A DNA stretch of 64,000 nt from CAZTDU01 sp050248795. GTDB taxonomy: Bacteria > Pseudomonadota > Gammaproteobacteria > Burkholderiales > SG8-39. The stretch lies in the NCBI GenBank assembly GCA_050248795.1, contig JBFWRS010000003.1, positions 1-64,000 of the forward strand, in the 5' to 3' direction. Shown here one piece after another: positions 34,670 to 43,080 of this stretch. Each line of letters starts with the position of its first letter. Positions within the stretch are counted from its first letter, which is position 1. Made by a program: the position numbers and the translations under genes. The notes beneath the pieces were generated by a model, which worked only from the letters and a program-made list of their open reading frames with translations, had not been told where the DNA came from and made no database searches.

Positions 34670-37156
34670 ATGAATCCCGTCTCCCGGCCCGCCTGTTTTC
34701 ACTGCGGGCTGCCCGTATTGCCGCCCTCGGCCGAGCGCGCCGTGGTGCTGGGCGCGGCGCGCGAATTCTGCTGCAGCGGCTGCGCCGCGGTGGCGCAGGC
34801 GATCGTCGCCGGCGGTTTCGAGCGCTATTACGAAACGCGCGAGTTGCCGCAGCCGGGCGCAGAGCCCGGCCCGCTTCCCGCCGGCCTGCCGCCTGCCTCC
34901 ACCTACGATGACCCGGCCGCGCAACGCCAGTTCGTGCTGCCGCGTGGCGAGCACGAGCGCGAAGCCACGCTGATCCTTGACCGGCTGCACTGCACCGCCT
35001 GCGTGTGGCTGACCGAATCCTGGCTGCGCCGGCAGCCGGGCATCCTGCGCGCGGACGTAAACGCCGGCACGCGCCGCGCGGTGGTGGCCTGGGATGCACG
35101 AGAAACCCGTCTGGGCGCGATCATCGAGGCGATCCGCGCCATCGGCTACGAAGCCTGGCCCTGGGATCCGGCACGCCAGGACGCGGTCGAGCGCGGCGAA
35201 CGCAGGCGCGCGTTGTGGCGCCTGTTCGTCGCCGGGTTCGGCGCCATGCAGGTGATGATGTACGCGTTTCCCGCATACATCGACGGCGGCGAGACCATGT
35301 CCGCCGACGCAGAAAGCCTGATGCGCTGGGCGAGCCTGATCCTGACGCTGCCGGTGCTGCTGATCTCCTGCCAGCCGTTCTTCGCATCCGCTTGGCGCGA
35401 GCTGCGCCTTCGCCGCGTCGGCCTGGACACGCCGATTTCGCTCGGCATCGTCGGCGGCTTCGCCGCCAGTGCCTGGGCGACCGTCAGCGGCGCGGGCGAG
35501 GTGTACTTCGATTCGATCGCCATGCTGGTGTTCCTGCTGCTCGCCGCGCGCTGGGCCGAGCTTGCCGCGCGCGGCCGCGCCGGGCGCGAGCTCGATCGCG
35601 TGCTGCGCTGGATGCCCGAGGTGGCGCTGCGCCTGCGCGACCCGGCGGATGCGGCAAGCGTCGAGCGCGTTGGCGCGCACGAACTCGCCGCCGGCGAGCA
35701 CGTGCTGGTGCCCGCGGGCGAGCGCGTGCCTGCCGACGGCGTGGTGGTGCACGGCGCATCGGGCGTCGACGAGTCGCTGCTCACCGGTGAAGCACGCGCG
35801 GTGGCCAAGTCCGCGGGCTCGGCGCTGGCCGCAGGCGCGGTGAACCTGGAGCAGCCGCTGGTGATGCGCGTCACGCACGCCGGCGCCGACACCGGCGCCG
35901 CCGCCATCGGCCGCCTGGTCGAACGCGCCGCGGCTACGCGCCCGCAACTGGTTTCCGCTGCCGACCGCATCGCCGGCACCCTGACCGCGGTGGTGCTGGG
36001 CGCCGCCGCGCTTGCGTTCATAGTCTGGCTGCAACTGGAACCCGGGCGCGCGGCATGGATCGCGGTCGCGGTGCTGGTGGCGACCTGTCCGTGCGCGCTG
36101 GCGCTGGCGGCACCGATCGCGCTGACCGCGGCAAGCTCGCGGCTGCTGGCGCGCGGCATCGTGCAGACCCGCGGCCGCGCCATCGAGGCGCTGGCGCGCG
36201 CGACCGACGTGGTCTTCGACAAGACCGGCACGCTCACGCAAGGCCAGCTCTCGCTCGCCGCGACCACCACGCACGCGCAGCGCAGCGTAGCCGAGTGCCT
36301 TGCCATCGCGCAGGCGCTGGAAGCGGGCAGCCGCCACCCGGCGGCGCGCGCGTTCCTGCAGGCGCCGGCGCAGCCGCTGCCCGCGGTATCGGACCTGTTG
36401 CAGGTGCCCGGCCGTGGTGTCGAGGCGCGCGTCGCGGGCGAGCGCATGCGCATCGGCAGCGCTTCGTTCTGCGCCGAACTCGCAGGCAGCGCCGTGCCGC
36501 CGACCGACGCTTCGGTGCACCTGGCGGGCGAGCCCGGCTGGCTCGCCTCGTTCAGGCTGGAAGACGCGACGCGTACCGAGGCGCAGTCGCTGCTCGCCAC
36601 GCTACGCGGCGCGGGGCTGCGCATCCATCTCGCCAGCGGCGACCGCACGCAAGCGGTGCGCGCGCTTGCCGCGGAACTGGGCATCGAAGACTGGCGCGCC
36701 GAATGCACGCCGGCAGACAAGCTCGCGCTGGTGGCGGCGCTGCAGCGCGAGGGCCGTACCGTGGTGATGGTGGGCGACGGCCTGAACGACGCGCCGGTGC
36801 TGGCTGGTGCCGATGCGTCGGTCGCGGTGGCGGGCGGCTCGGACGTGGCGCAGTTGACCGCGGATCTCGTGCTGCTCGGCGCGCGCGTCGGCGAACTCGC
36901 CGCCGCGCTTGCCATCGCGCGTCGCACCATGGCGATCATCCGGCAGAACTTCCTCTGGGCGCTGGGCTACAACCTCGTCGTGCTGCCGCTGGCGATGTGG
37001 GGCATCATCGGGCCCTGGGAGGCCGCCATCGGCATGGCGGCCAGTTCGGTCATCGTCGTCGTCAATGCGCTGCGGGTGTTCGAGCGCACGACATCCGGAA
37101 GCACATGGAAAGCCTCGCCATCCTCGTTCCCCTCTCCGTCGCGCTCGTATTCCTGA
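34670..37156 (+). CDS. ccoI: Copper-exporting P1B-type ATPase for cbb3 oxidase assembly
   Basis: An 828-residue CcoI/FixI-type pump that supplies copper to the cbb3 oxidase binuclear centre. N-terminal Cys motifs CFHCG and FCCSGC (about 10-45) precede a heavy-metal-associated domain with LHCTACVW. Membrane copper motif CPCALALAAP, phosphorylation loop DKTGTLT, actuator TGE and hinge GDGLNDAPVL are all present. The last 17 codons overlap ccoS. There is no Shine-Dalgarno site at the ATG; the FNR box and TAGCAT -10 predict a leaderless mRNA. Confidence 0.95.
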   Translation: MNPVSRPACFHCGLPVLPPSAERAVVLGAAREFCCSGCAAVAQAIVAGGFERYYETRELPQPGAEPGPLPAGLPPASTYDDPAAQRQFVLPRGEHEREATLILDRLHCTACVWLTESWLRRQPGILRADVNAGTRRAVVAWDARETRLGAIIEAIRAIGYEAWPWDPARQDAVERGERRRALWRLFVAGFGAMQVMMYAFPAYIDGGETMSADAESLMRWASLILTLPVLLISCQPFFASAWRELRLRRVGLDTPISLGIVGGFAASAWATVSGAGEVYFDSIAMLVFLLLAARWAELAARGRAGRELDRVLRWMPEVALRLRDPADAASVERVGAHELAAGEHVLVPAGERVPADGVVVHGASGVDESLLTGEARAVAKSAGSALAAGAVNLEQPLVMRVTHAGADTGAAAIGRLVERAAATRPQLVSAADRIAGTLTAVVLGAAALAFIVWLQLEPGRAAWIAVAVLVATCPCALALAAPIALTAASSRLLARGIVQTRGRAIEALARATDVVFDKTGTLTQGQLSLAATTTHAQRSVAECLAIAQALEAGSRHPAARAFLQAPAQPLPAVSDLLQVPGRGVEARVAGERMRIGSASFCAELAGSAVPPTDASVHLAGEPGWLASFRLEDATRTEAQSLLATLRGAGLRIHLASGDRTQAVRALAAELGIEDWRAECTPADKLALVAALQREGRTVVMVGDGLNDAPVLAGADASVAVAGGSDVAQLTADLVLLGARVGELAAALAIARRTMAIIRQNFLWALGYNLVVLPLAMWGIIGPWEAAIGMAASSVIVVVNALRVFERTTSGSTWKASPSSFPSPSRSYS

Positions 37157-37293
37157 TCGGCGTGCTGTTCTGGCGCGCGCTGCACGGCGGCCAATTCGAG
37201 GACCTGGACAAGCCCGGCGTCGACGTGCTGATGGACGATGACACGCCGCCCAGGTCGAAGAGGCAGGGGCAGGGCCCCGAGCCGCGTAGCTAG
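37105..37293 (+). CDS. ccoS: cbb3-type oxidase assembly protein CcoS
   Basis: A 62-residue single-pass membrane protein needed to load haem b and copper into cbb3 oxidase. The N-terminal helix is SLAILVPLSVALVFLIGVLFW and the family motif GGQFEDLDKPG follows. It starts 52 bp inside the 3' end of ccoI in another frame, a long overlap that suggests coupled synthesis. Its stop forms a CTAG shared with the convergent flavin-oxidase-fold gene. Confidence 0.93.
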   Translation: MESLAILVPLSVALVFLIGVLFWRALHGGQFEDLDKPGVDVLMDDDTPPRSKRQGQGPEPRS

Positions 37294-37688
37294 CCCATCG
37301 TCAGGGCTTTTTCGATCGCGATCTTGTACAGCACGCGCTGCTCGGTCGCGCTGCGGTTCGGGTATTTGTCCTGGCCGAGGTATTTCTTCGCCATCGCGTC
37401 GATGTGCGCGTCGGCGCCTTCCTGCGTGATCTCCCGCACGCGCCCGCGCACCTCGACGTAGCGGTAGGGATTGTCCGGGTCGATGACGGTGACTGCGACG
37501 CGCGGGTCGCGCCGCACGTTCTTGTCCTTGCGGCGTCCCACCGCCGAATTCACCCAGAGCTCGCCGTCGTGGTAGTCGACCCACACCGGCGTGGTCTGCG
37601 GACTGCCGTCTGGCATCAGCGTGGTGAAGGCGCAGAAGGCCTTCTTCTGGAACAGGTCGAGGTACTTCTCCGGGAATGCAGCGGCCAT
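37290..37688 (-). CDS. PPOX-class (pyridoxamine oxidase-fold) flavin/F420-type protein
   Basis: A 132-residue split-barrel protein of the pyridoxamine 5'-phosphate oxidase-like family. Recognisable segments are FCAFTTLMPDGSPQTTPVWV, GELWVNSAVGRRKDKNVRRD and VAVTVIDPDNPYRYVEVRG. Members bind FMN, F420 or haem; an F420 label is common in databases, but no F420 genes are seen here, so the cofactor is open. It lies between ccoS and ccoN on the opposite strand, and its start faces the ccoN promoter. Confidence 0.8.
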   Translation of the reverse strand: MAAAFPEKYLDLFQKKAFCAFTTLMPDGSPQTTPVWVDYHDGELWVNSAVGRRKDKNVRRDPRVAVTVIDPDNPYRYVEVRGRVREITQEGADAHIDAMAKKYLGQDKYPNRSATEQRVLYKIAIEKALTMG

Positions 37689-37777
37689 GTCGGTTTCCTT
37701 GAGTTTGAGGTTCGCATTCTACGTTGGGCGGGCATGCCGAGCGCGTTGCGAACCGGGATCAGGCCTTTGTTCCGGAT

Positions 37778-37791
37778 TTGATGCAGGTCAA
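37778..37791. promoter_or_regulatory. FNR/ANR box of the ccoNOQP operon
   Basis: TTGAT-GCAG-GTCAA, with TAGCAT at 37813-37818 in the -10 place. The predicted start near 37826 leaves a 28-nt leader holding GGGGAAGG before ccoN. Confidence 0.9.
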
Positions 37792-37853
37792 ATCCGCCGC
37801 CCGGCGCTTGCCTAGCATTGCGGTGCGGCACGTACCGCGCACGGGGAAGGCAT

Positions 37854-39281
37854 ATGGCTGCCGAAACGGCATACAACTACAAGGTGGTCCGCCAGTTTGC
37901 GGTGATGACCGTAATCTGGGGCGTCGTCGGCATGCTGGTCGGCGTCATCATCGCGGCGCAACTGATCTGGCCGGACCTCAACTTCGGCCAGTCGTGGCTG
38001 TCGTACGGCAGGCTGCGGCCGCTGCACACCAATGCGGTGATCTTCGCCTTCGGCGGCTGCGCGCTGTTCGCCACCTCGTACTACGTCGTGCAGCGCACCG
38101 CGCATGCGCGGCTGTTCTCGGACGGGCTGGCCGCGTTCACGTTCTGGGGCTGGCAGGCGGTGATCGTGCTCGCCGCGATCACGCTGCCGCTGGGGATCAC
38201 CAGTTCGAAGGAATACGCCGAGCTCGAGTGGCCGATCGACATCCTGATCGCGCTGGTGTGGGTGTCCTACGCCATCGTGTTCTTCGGCACGCTGGCGAAG
38301 CGCAAGGTCGAGCACATCTACGTCGCCAACTGGTTCTTCGGCGCCTTCATCATCACGGTGGCGATCCTGCACATCGTCAACAGCGCGGCGATGCCGGTGA
38401 CCTTCTGGAAGTCCTACTCGGCCTACGCCGGCGCGCAGGACGCCATGGTGCAGTGGTGGTACGGGCACAACGCGGTGGGCTTCTTCCTCACCGCCGGGTT
38501 CCTCGGCATGATGTACTACTTCATCCCGAAGCAGGCCGGGCGGCCGGTATACTCGTACCGCCTGTCGGTGGTGCACTTCTGGGCGCTGATCTTCACCTAC
38601 ATGTGGGCGGGGCCGCACCACCTGCACTACACCGCGCTGCCCGACTGGACGCAGTCGCTCGGCATGGTGTTCTCGCTGATCCTGCTCGCGCCCTCGTGGG
38701 GCGGCATGATCAACGGCATCATGACGCTGTCGGGGGCGTGGCACAAGCTGCGCACCGACCCGATCCTCAAGTTCCTCATCGTCTCGCTGTCGTTCTACGG
38801 CATGTCGACCTTCGAGGGGCCGATGATGTCGATCAAGACGGTGAACGCGCTGTCGCACTACACCGACTGGACCGTGGGCCACGTGCACAGCGGGGCGCTC
38901 GGCTGGGTCGGCCTGGTGTCGATGGGCTCGATCTACTACCTGCTGCCGCGGCTCTATGGCCGCAGCGAGATGTTCAGCGTGCCCGCGATCAACCTGCACT
39001 TCTGGATCTCCACCATCGGCATCGTGCTGTACATCGCCGCGATGTGGATCGCCGGCGTCATGCAGGGGCTGATGTGGCGCGCGGTGGGCGAGGACGGCAC
39101 GCTCACCTACACCTTCGTCGAGAGCGTCAAGGCAACGTACCCGTTCTATGTCATCCGCCTGCTGGGCGGGCTCTTGTACCTGTCGGGCATGCTGCTGATG
39201 ACCTGGAACATGGTGAAGACCATCAACGCCGGCCGTGCCGCGGAGGCGCCGATCCCGGCACCCGTGGCCGCGCACGCCTGA
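37854..39281 (+). CDS. ccoN: cbb3-type cytochrome c oxidase subunit I
   Basis: The 475-residue catalytic subunit, with about 12 membrane helices, carrying haem b and the haem b3/CuB centre that reduces O2 with high affinity. Conserved His ligands are seen in RPLHTNAVIFAFGGC, WWYGHNAVGFFLT, GPHHLHYT and VGHVHSGALGW. The start at MAAETAYNYK follows GGGGAAGG; the frame is open 12 codons further up but without a ribosome site. It is the first gene of ccoN-O-Q-P-G-H. Confidence 0.97.
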   Translation: MAAETAYNYKVVRQFAVMTVIWGVVGMLVGVIIAAQLIWPDLNFGQSWLSYGRLRPLHTNAVIFAFGGCALFATSYYVVQRTAHARLFSDGLAAFTFWGWQAVIVLAAITLPLGITSSKEYAELEWPIDILIALVWVSYAIVFFGTLAKRKVEHIYVANWFFGAFIITVAILHIVNSAAMPVTFWKSYSAYAGAQDAMVQWWYGHNAVGFFLTAGFLGMMYYFIPKQAGRPVYSYRLSVVHFWALIFTYMWAGPHHLHYTALPDWTQSLGMVFSLILLAPSWGGMINGIMTLSGAWHKLRTDPILKFLIVSLSFYGMSTFEGPMMSIKTVNALSHYTDWTVGHVHSGALGWVGLVSMGSIYYLLPRLYGRSEMFSVPAINLHFWISTIGIVLYIAAMWIAGVMQGLMWRAVGEDGTLTYTFVESVKATYPFYVIRLLGGLLYLSGMLLMTWNMVKTINAGRAAEAPIPAPVAAHA

Positions 39282-39320
39282 GATCGCGCGCGTGCGATCG
39301 AAAACAGACGGAGAAAAATA

Positions 39321-39929
39321 ATGCTCAGCCATGACATGATCGAGCGCAACCAGGCGCTGATGATCGTCCTCGTGATCCTGGTGGTGGCGGTCGGCGGCCT
39401 GGTCGAGATCGTGCCGCTGTATTTCCAGAAGACCGTCACCGAACCGGTGGCGGGCCTGAAGCCCTACACCGCGCTGCAGCTTACCGGCCGCGACGTGTAC
39501 GTGCGCGAAGGCTGCTACAACTGCCACTCGCAGATGGTGCGGCCGTTCCGCGCCGAGGTGGAGCGTTACGGCCACTACTCGGTGGCGGGGGAGTTCGTCT
39601 ACGACCGCCCGTTCCAGTGGGGCTCGAAGCGCACCGGCCCGGACCTGCACCGCGTCGGCGGGCGCTATTCGGACGAATGGCATCGACTGCACCTGATGGA
39701 CCCGCGCTCGCTGGTGCCGGAGTCGAACATGCCGGCCTACCCGTGGCTGGCGCGCGACCAGGCGAATGCGCGCGACATCCAGGCCAAGATGCGCGTGCTG
39801 CGCACGCTCGGCGCGCCGTACACCGACGCCGAAATCGCGGCGGCGCCCGGGGAACTCAAGGGCAAGACCGAGATGGACGCGGTGATCGCGTACCTGCAGG
39901 TGCTCGGCACCGCGCTGAAGGCGAAATAG
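39321..39929 (+). CDS. ccoO: cbb3-type cytochrome c oxidase subunit II
   Basis: A 202-residue mono-haem cytochrome c subunit anchored by one N-terminal helix (NQALMIVLVILVVAVGGLVE). The haem motif is CYNCHSQMVRPF, with the distal Met in VPESNMPAYPWL. GGAGAAAAA precedes the ATG. It passes electrons from CcoP to CcoN in the same complex. Confidence 0.97.
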   Translation: MLSHDMIERNQALMIVLVILVVAVGGLVEIVPLYFQKTVTEPVAGLKPYTALQLTGRDVYVREGCYNCHSQMVRPFRAEVERYGHYSVAGEFVYDRPFQWGSKRTGPDLHRVGGRYSDEWHRLHLMDPRSLVPESNMPAYPWLARDQANARDIQAKMRVLRTLGAPYTDAEIAAAPGELKGKTEMDAVIAYLQVLGTALKAK

Positions 39930-39937
39930 GGGAAGCC

Positions 39938-40084
39938 ATGGACATCAACCTGTTGCGGGTCATCGTCACCGTGGCCGCCTTCACGGCGTTCCTCGGCATC
40001 GTGTTCTGGGCCTACGGGCCTTCGCGCAAGGCGCGCTTCGAGCGCGACGCCATGCTGCCCTTCGAGGACGGAGAACCGGAATGA
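39938..40084 (+). CDS. ccoQ: cbb3-type oxidase subunit CcoQ
   Basis: A 48-residue single-helix membrane protein (LLRVIVTVAAFTAFLGIVFWAYG) ending in the acidic segment LPFEDGEPE, typical of CcoQ, which stabilises the oxidase complex. GGGGAAG precedes the ATG. It overlaps ccoP by 4 bp. Confidence 0.92.
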   Translation: MDINLLRVIVTVAAFTAFLGIVFWAYGPSRKARFERDAMLPFEDGEPE

Positions 40085-40998
40085 GCATTTTCACGAGCGG
40101 TTTCTGGGACTGGTACATCGGCGTCGCGACCATCGCGTCCATCATCGGCTGCGCCATATTCCTGAAGATGCAGAGCGTCAAACGGGTCGCGGCCGAGCAT
40201 GCGGGCGGGACCACCGAGACCACCGGGCACGTCTGGGACGAGGACCTCGGCGAATACAACAACCCGCTGCCGCGCTGGTGGGCATGGCTCTTTTACCTCA
40301 CCATCGTGTTCGCGATCGGCTACGTGGTGCTGTATCCGGGCCTCGGCAGCTGGCGCGGCACGCTGGGTTGGACCCAACTCGGACAGCTCGACGACGAGAA
40401 CAAGCGTGCCGACGCGCTGTACGGGCCGCTGTTCGAGCGCTTCGCGGCGCAGGACGTGAAGAAGCTCGCCGCCGACCCGCAGGCGCTGGCGGTGGGCCAG
40501 CGCCTGTTCCTGAATCACTGCGCGCAATGCCATGCGTCCGACGGCGGCGGCTCGCGCGGCTTTCCCAGCCTCGCCGACAGCGACTGGCTGTGGGGCGGCA
40601 CGCCGGAAGCCATCAAGGCCACGATCGAGAACGGGCGCAACGGCATCATGCCGCCGTTCGGTCCGGCGCTGGGCGAACAGGGGGCGAAGGACACCGCGCA
40701 CTACGTCATGTCGCTGTCGGGCCTGGCGCACGACTCGATCCGCGCCGCGCGCGGCAAGGCGAGCTTCGCCACCAACTGCGTCGCCTGCCACGGCGCCGAG
40801 GGCAAGGGCAACCCGGCGCTGGGTGCGCCGAACCTCACCGACAAGGTCTGGCTGTACGGCGCCGGGGAGCCGACGATCATCGAAACCATCACCAGGGGCC
40901 GCAACAACCAGATGCCGGCGCACAAGGACATCCTGACGCCGGCCAAGATCCACCTGCTCACGGCTTACGTGATGTCGCTGTCCGGCCCGTCAAGGTGA
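40081..40998 (+). CDS. ccoP: cbb3-type cytochrome c oxidase subunit III
   Basis: A 305-residue di-haem cytochrome c subunit that receives electrons from soluble cytochromes. N-terminal membrane helices surround FLKMQSVKR and WWAWLFYLTIVFAIGYVVLYP. Two haem-binding motifs, CAQCH and CVACH, are in the periplasmic C-terminal half, followed by Met ligand regions NGIMPPFG and NNQMPAHK. The stop overlaps the ccoG GTG start. Confidence 0.96.
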   Translation: MSIFTSGFWDWYIGVATIASIIGCAIFLKMQSVKRVAAEHAGGTTETTGHVWDEDLGEYNNPLPRWWAWLFYLTIVFAIGYVVLYPGLGSWRGTLGWTQLGQLDDENKRADALYGPLFERFAAQDVKKLAADPQALAVGQRLFLNHCAQCHASDGGGSRGFPSLADSDWLWGGTPEAIKATIENGRNGIMPPFGPALGEQGAKDTAHYVMSLSGLAHDSIRAARGKASFATNCVACHGAEGKGNPALGAPNLTDKVWLYGAGEPTIIETITRGRNNQMPAHKDILTPAKIHLLTAYVMSLSGPSR

Positions 40999-42392
40999 AC
41001 ACGACAGAGCAGCCACCGAAGGTCATCGAGCAGGTCCTCTACGCCAGCGACGCGCGCATATACCCGCGCGCGGTGCATGGTTGGTTCGCCGCCTGGCGCT
41101 GGCTGCTGGTATGGGGGACGCAGCTCGTCTTCTACGGCACGGCGTGGCTGGAATGGAACGGCAGGCAGGCGGTGCTGTTCGACATCGCGCACCGCAAGTT
41201 CTACATCTTCGGCCTGGTGTTCTGGCCGCAGGACATCATCTACCTCACCGCGCTGCTGGTGATCTCGGCGCTGTCGCTGTTCCTCTTTACCGCGGTGGCC
41301 GGGCGGCTGTGGTGCGGCTATGCCTGCCCGCAGACCGTCTATACCGAGATCTTCCTGTGGGTGGAACGCAAGATCGAGGGCGACCGCACGAAGCGCATGA
41401 AGCTCGACGCCGCGCCGATGAGCGCGCGCAAGTTCGCGCTGAAGGCGGCGAAGCACGGTATCTGGGCGGCGATCGGGCTGTGGACCGGCTTCACCTTCGT
41501 CGGCTACTTCACGCCGATCCGGGAACTGGGCGCCAGCGTGCTGTCGCTATCCCTGGGGCCCTGGGAGACCTTCTGGCTGCTGTTCTACGGCTTCGCCACC
41601 TACGGCAACGCCGGCTGGATGCGCGAGCAGGTGTGCAAGTACATGTGCCCGTATGCGCGCTTCCAGAGCGCGATGTTCGACAAGGACACGCTGATCATCA
41701 CATATGACAAGGGCAGAGGCGAGCCGCGCGGCGGCCGCTCGCGCTCGGCGTCGCGCGAGGGCCTGGGCGACTGCGTGGACTGCGGCATCTGCGTGCAGGT
41801 GTGTCCCACCGGCATCGACATCCGGAAGGGCCTGCAGTACGAATGCATCGGCTGCGCCGCGTGCATCGACGGCTGCAACCAGGTGATGGACAGGATGGGC
41901 TATCCGCAGGGGCTGATCCGCTACTCGACCACGCACGCGGTGGAGCAGAAGCTGACCCGGCGGCAGATGTTTGCGCGCGCGTTCCGCCCGCGCGTGCTCG
42001 TCTACAGCGCGATCCTCGGCGGCATCATCATCGCCGCGGCGGCCAGCATCTGGCTGCGCGTGCCGCTGAAGGTCGACGTGATCCGCGACCGCGCGGCGAT
42101 CGCGCGCGAAGTGGAAGGACGCTGGGTGGAGAACGTCTACCGGCTGCAGGTGATGAACACGCAGGAGGGCGCGCGGCGCTTCCAGATCCGCGCCGAAGGC
42201 CTGCCGTCGCTGCACGTCGCCGGCGCCGCCGAGGTGGAACTGGCGGGCGCCGCTTCGCGCATGGTACCGGTGCGGCTGCGCATCGACATGGGCGCTGTGC
42301 CCGCGGGCACGCATGCGGTGGAATTCGTGGTCAGCTCGCCCGGCGAGGACCCCCTCAGCGTGCGCGAGAAGACCGTCTTCGTCGTGAGGTGA
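40995..42392 (+). CDS. ccoG: Cytochrome oxidase accessory protein CcoG (FixG/RdxA)
   Basis: A 465-residue membrane iron-sulfur protein that reduces Cu(II) to Cu(I) for cbb3 assembly. It has membrane helices, an N-terminal WCGYACPQTVYTEIF motif, and two ferredoxin-type clusters (CVDCGICVQVCPTGID and CIGCAACIDGCNQ), then an immunoglobulin-like C-terminal domain. The GTG start overlaps ccoP as GTGA. Confidence 0.95.
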   Translation: MNTTEQPPKVIEQVLYASDARIYPRAVHGWFAAWRWLLVWGTQLVFYGTAWLEWNGRQAVLFDIAHRKFYIFGLVFWPQDIIYLTALLVISALSLFLFTAVAGRLWCGYACPQTVYTEIFLWVERKIEGDRTKRMKLDAAPMSARKFALKAAKHGIWAAIGLWTGFTFVGYFTPIRELGASVLSLSLGPWETFWLLFYGFATYGNAGWMREQVCKYMCPYARFQSAMFDKDTLIITYDKGRGEPRGGRSRSASREGLGDCVDCGICVQVCPTGIDIRKGLQYECIGCAACIDGCNQVMDRMGYPQGLIRYSTTHAVEQKLTRRQMFARAFRPRVLVYSAILGGIIIAAAASIWLRVPLKVDVIRDRAAIAREVEGRWVENVYRLQVMNTQEGARRFQIRAEGLPSLHVAGAAEVELAGAASRMVPVRLRIDMGAVPAGTHAVEFVVSSPGEDPLSVREKTVFVVR

Positions 42393-42396
42393 TGAC

Positions 42397-42846
42397 ATGG
42401 AAACGCAGAACTCGCAGCCGTGGTACCGGGAGCCGTGGCCGTGGATCCTGATGTCGGGTCCCGCGGCGGTGGTGGTCGCGGGCATCGTCACCACGTGGAT
42501 CGCGTTCGCCTCGGCAGACGGCCTGGTGGCCGATGACTATTACCGCCAGGGGCTGGCGATCAACCAGGAACTGAGCCGCGGCCAGCGCGCGCTGGACCTC
42601 GGCATCTCTGCGCGCATCGACTTGTCCGCCGGCCGGCTGCGCGTCACGCTCGCGGGCGCGGCGCCCGAGGCGCTGGTCGCGCACCTCGCGCACGGCACCC
42701 GCGCCGGCCACGACATGCGCCTGCGGCTCGCCCCGGTGGGCGGCGGCGCCTACGAGGCCGCGGTGCCGGCGTTGCCGCCCGGGCGGTGGAAAGCGGTCAT
42801 CGAGGACCCGCGGCGAGAGTGGCGCATCGCGAGGGATGTGCCATGA
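42397..42846 (+). CDS. ccoH: FixH family protein (CcoH)
   Basis: A 149-residue protein with one N-terminal helix (IIL-type SGPAAVVVAGIVTTWIAF) and the FixH signature ADGLVADDYYRQGLAINQEL. FixH/CcoH interacts with CcoI and the oxidase during assembly, and the C-terminal part is a small beta domain (GRWKAVIEDPRREWRI). The start is 4 bp after ccoG and the end overlaps the next gene. Confidence 0.9.
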   Translation: METQNSQPWYREPWPWILMSGPAAVVVAGIVTTWIAFASADGLVADDYYRQGLAINQELSRGQRALDLGISARIDLSAGRLRVTLAGAAPEALVAHLAHGTRAGHDMRLRLAPVGGGAYEAAVPALPPGRWKAVIEDPRREWRIARDVP

Positions 42847-43073
42847 AGCGCCTGATCTGGATCCTGTGGCCTTCGTTCATCGTCGGCGGCATCGGCGAGG
42901 TGATCTTCTTCACGCTGTTCGACCCGCAGGAGCTGTACATCTTCGGCGAGCCGACCACGCTGAGCCGCACCGCGGTGTATTCGATCGGCTTCTTCCTCTG
43001 CTGGGCGTTCGCCGCATCCTCCAGCGCGCTTACCTGCTTCCTGCAGCGCGGCGCGGACGAGATAAACCGCTGA
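42843..43073 (+). CDS. Small two-helix membrane protein of the cco cluster
   Basis: A 76-residue protein with two predicted membrane helices (LIWILWPSFIVGGIGEVIFF and VYSIGFFLCWAFAASSSALT). The loop between reads DPQELYIFGEPTTLSRTA, and the C-terminus carries CFLQRGADEINR. It begins inside the ccoH stop codon (ATGA), so it is the last gene of the operon. Similar short proteins follow fixH in other betaproteobacteria, but no function is known to me; position suggests an oxidase assembly or stability factor. Confidence 0.75.
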   Translation: MKRLIWILWPSFIVGGIGEVIFFTLFDPQELYIFGEPTTLSRTAVYSIGFFLCWAFAASSSALTCFLQRGADEINR

Positions 43074-43080
43074 AAAACGG

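Noticed and set aside
34199..36520. A 773-codon minus-strand frame opposite the His-rich gene and ccoI
   Set aside because: Low-complexity product, no recognisable domain, no ribosome site, and fully covered by ccoI, which has all P-type ATPase motifs.
37812..39692. A 626-codon minus-strand frame opposite ccoN-ccoO
   Set aside because: Product is rich in His, Arg and Asp with no motifs; ccoN and ccoO are certain.
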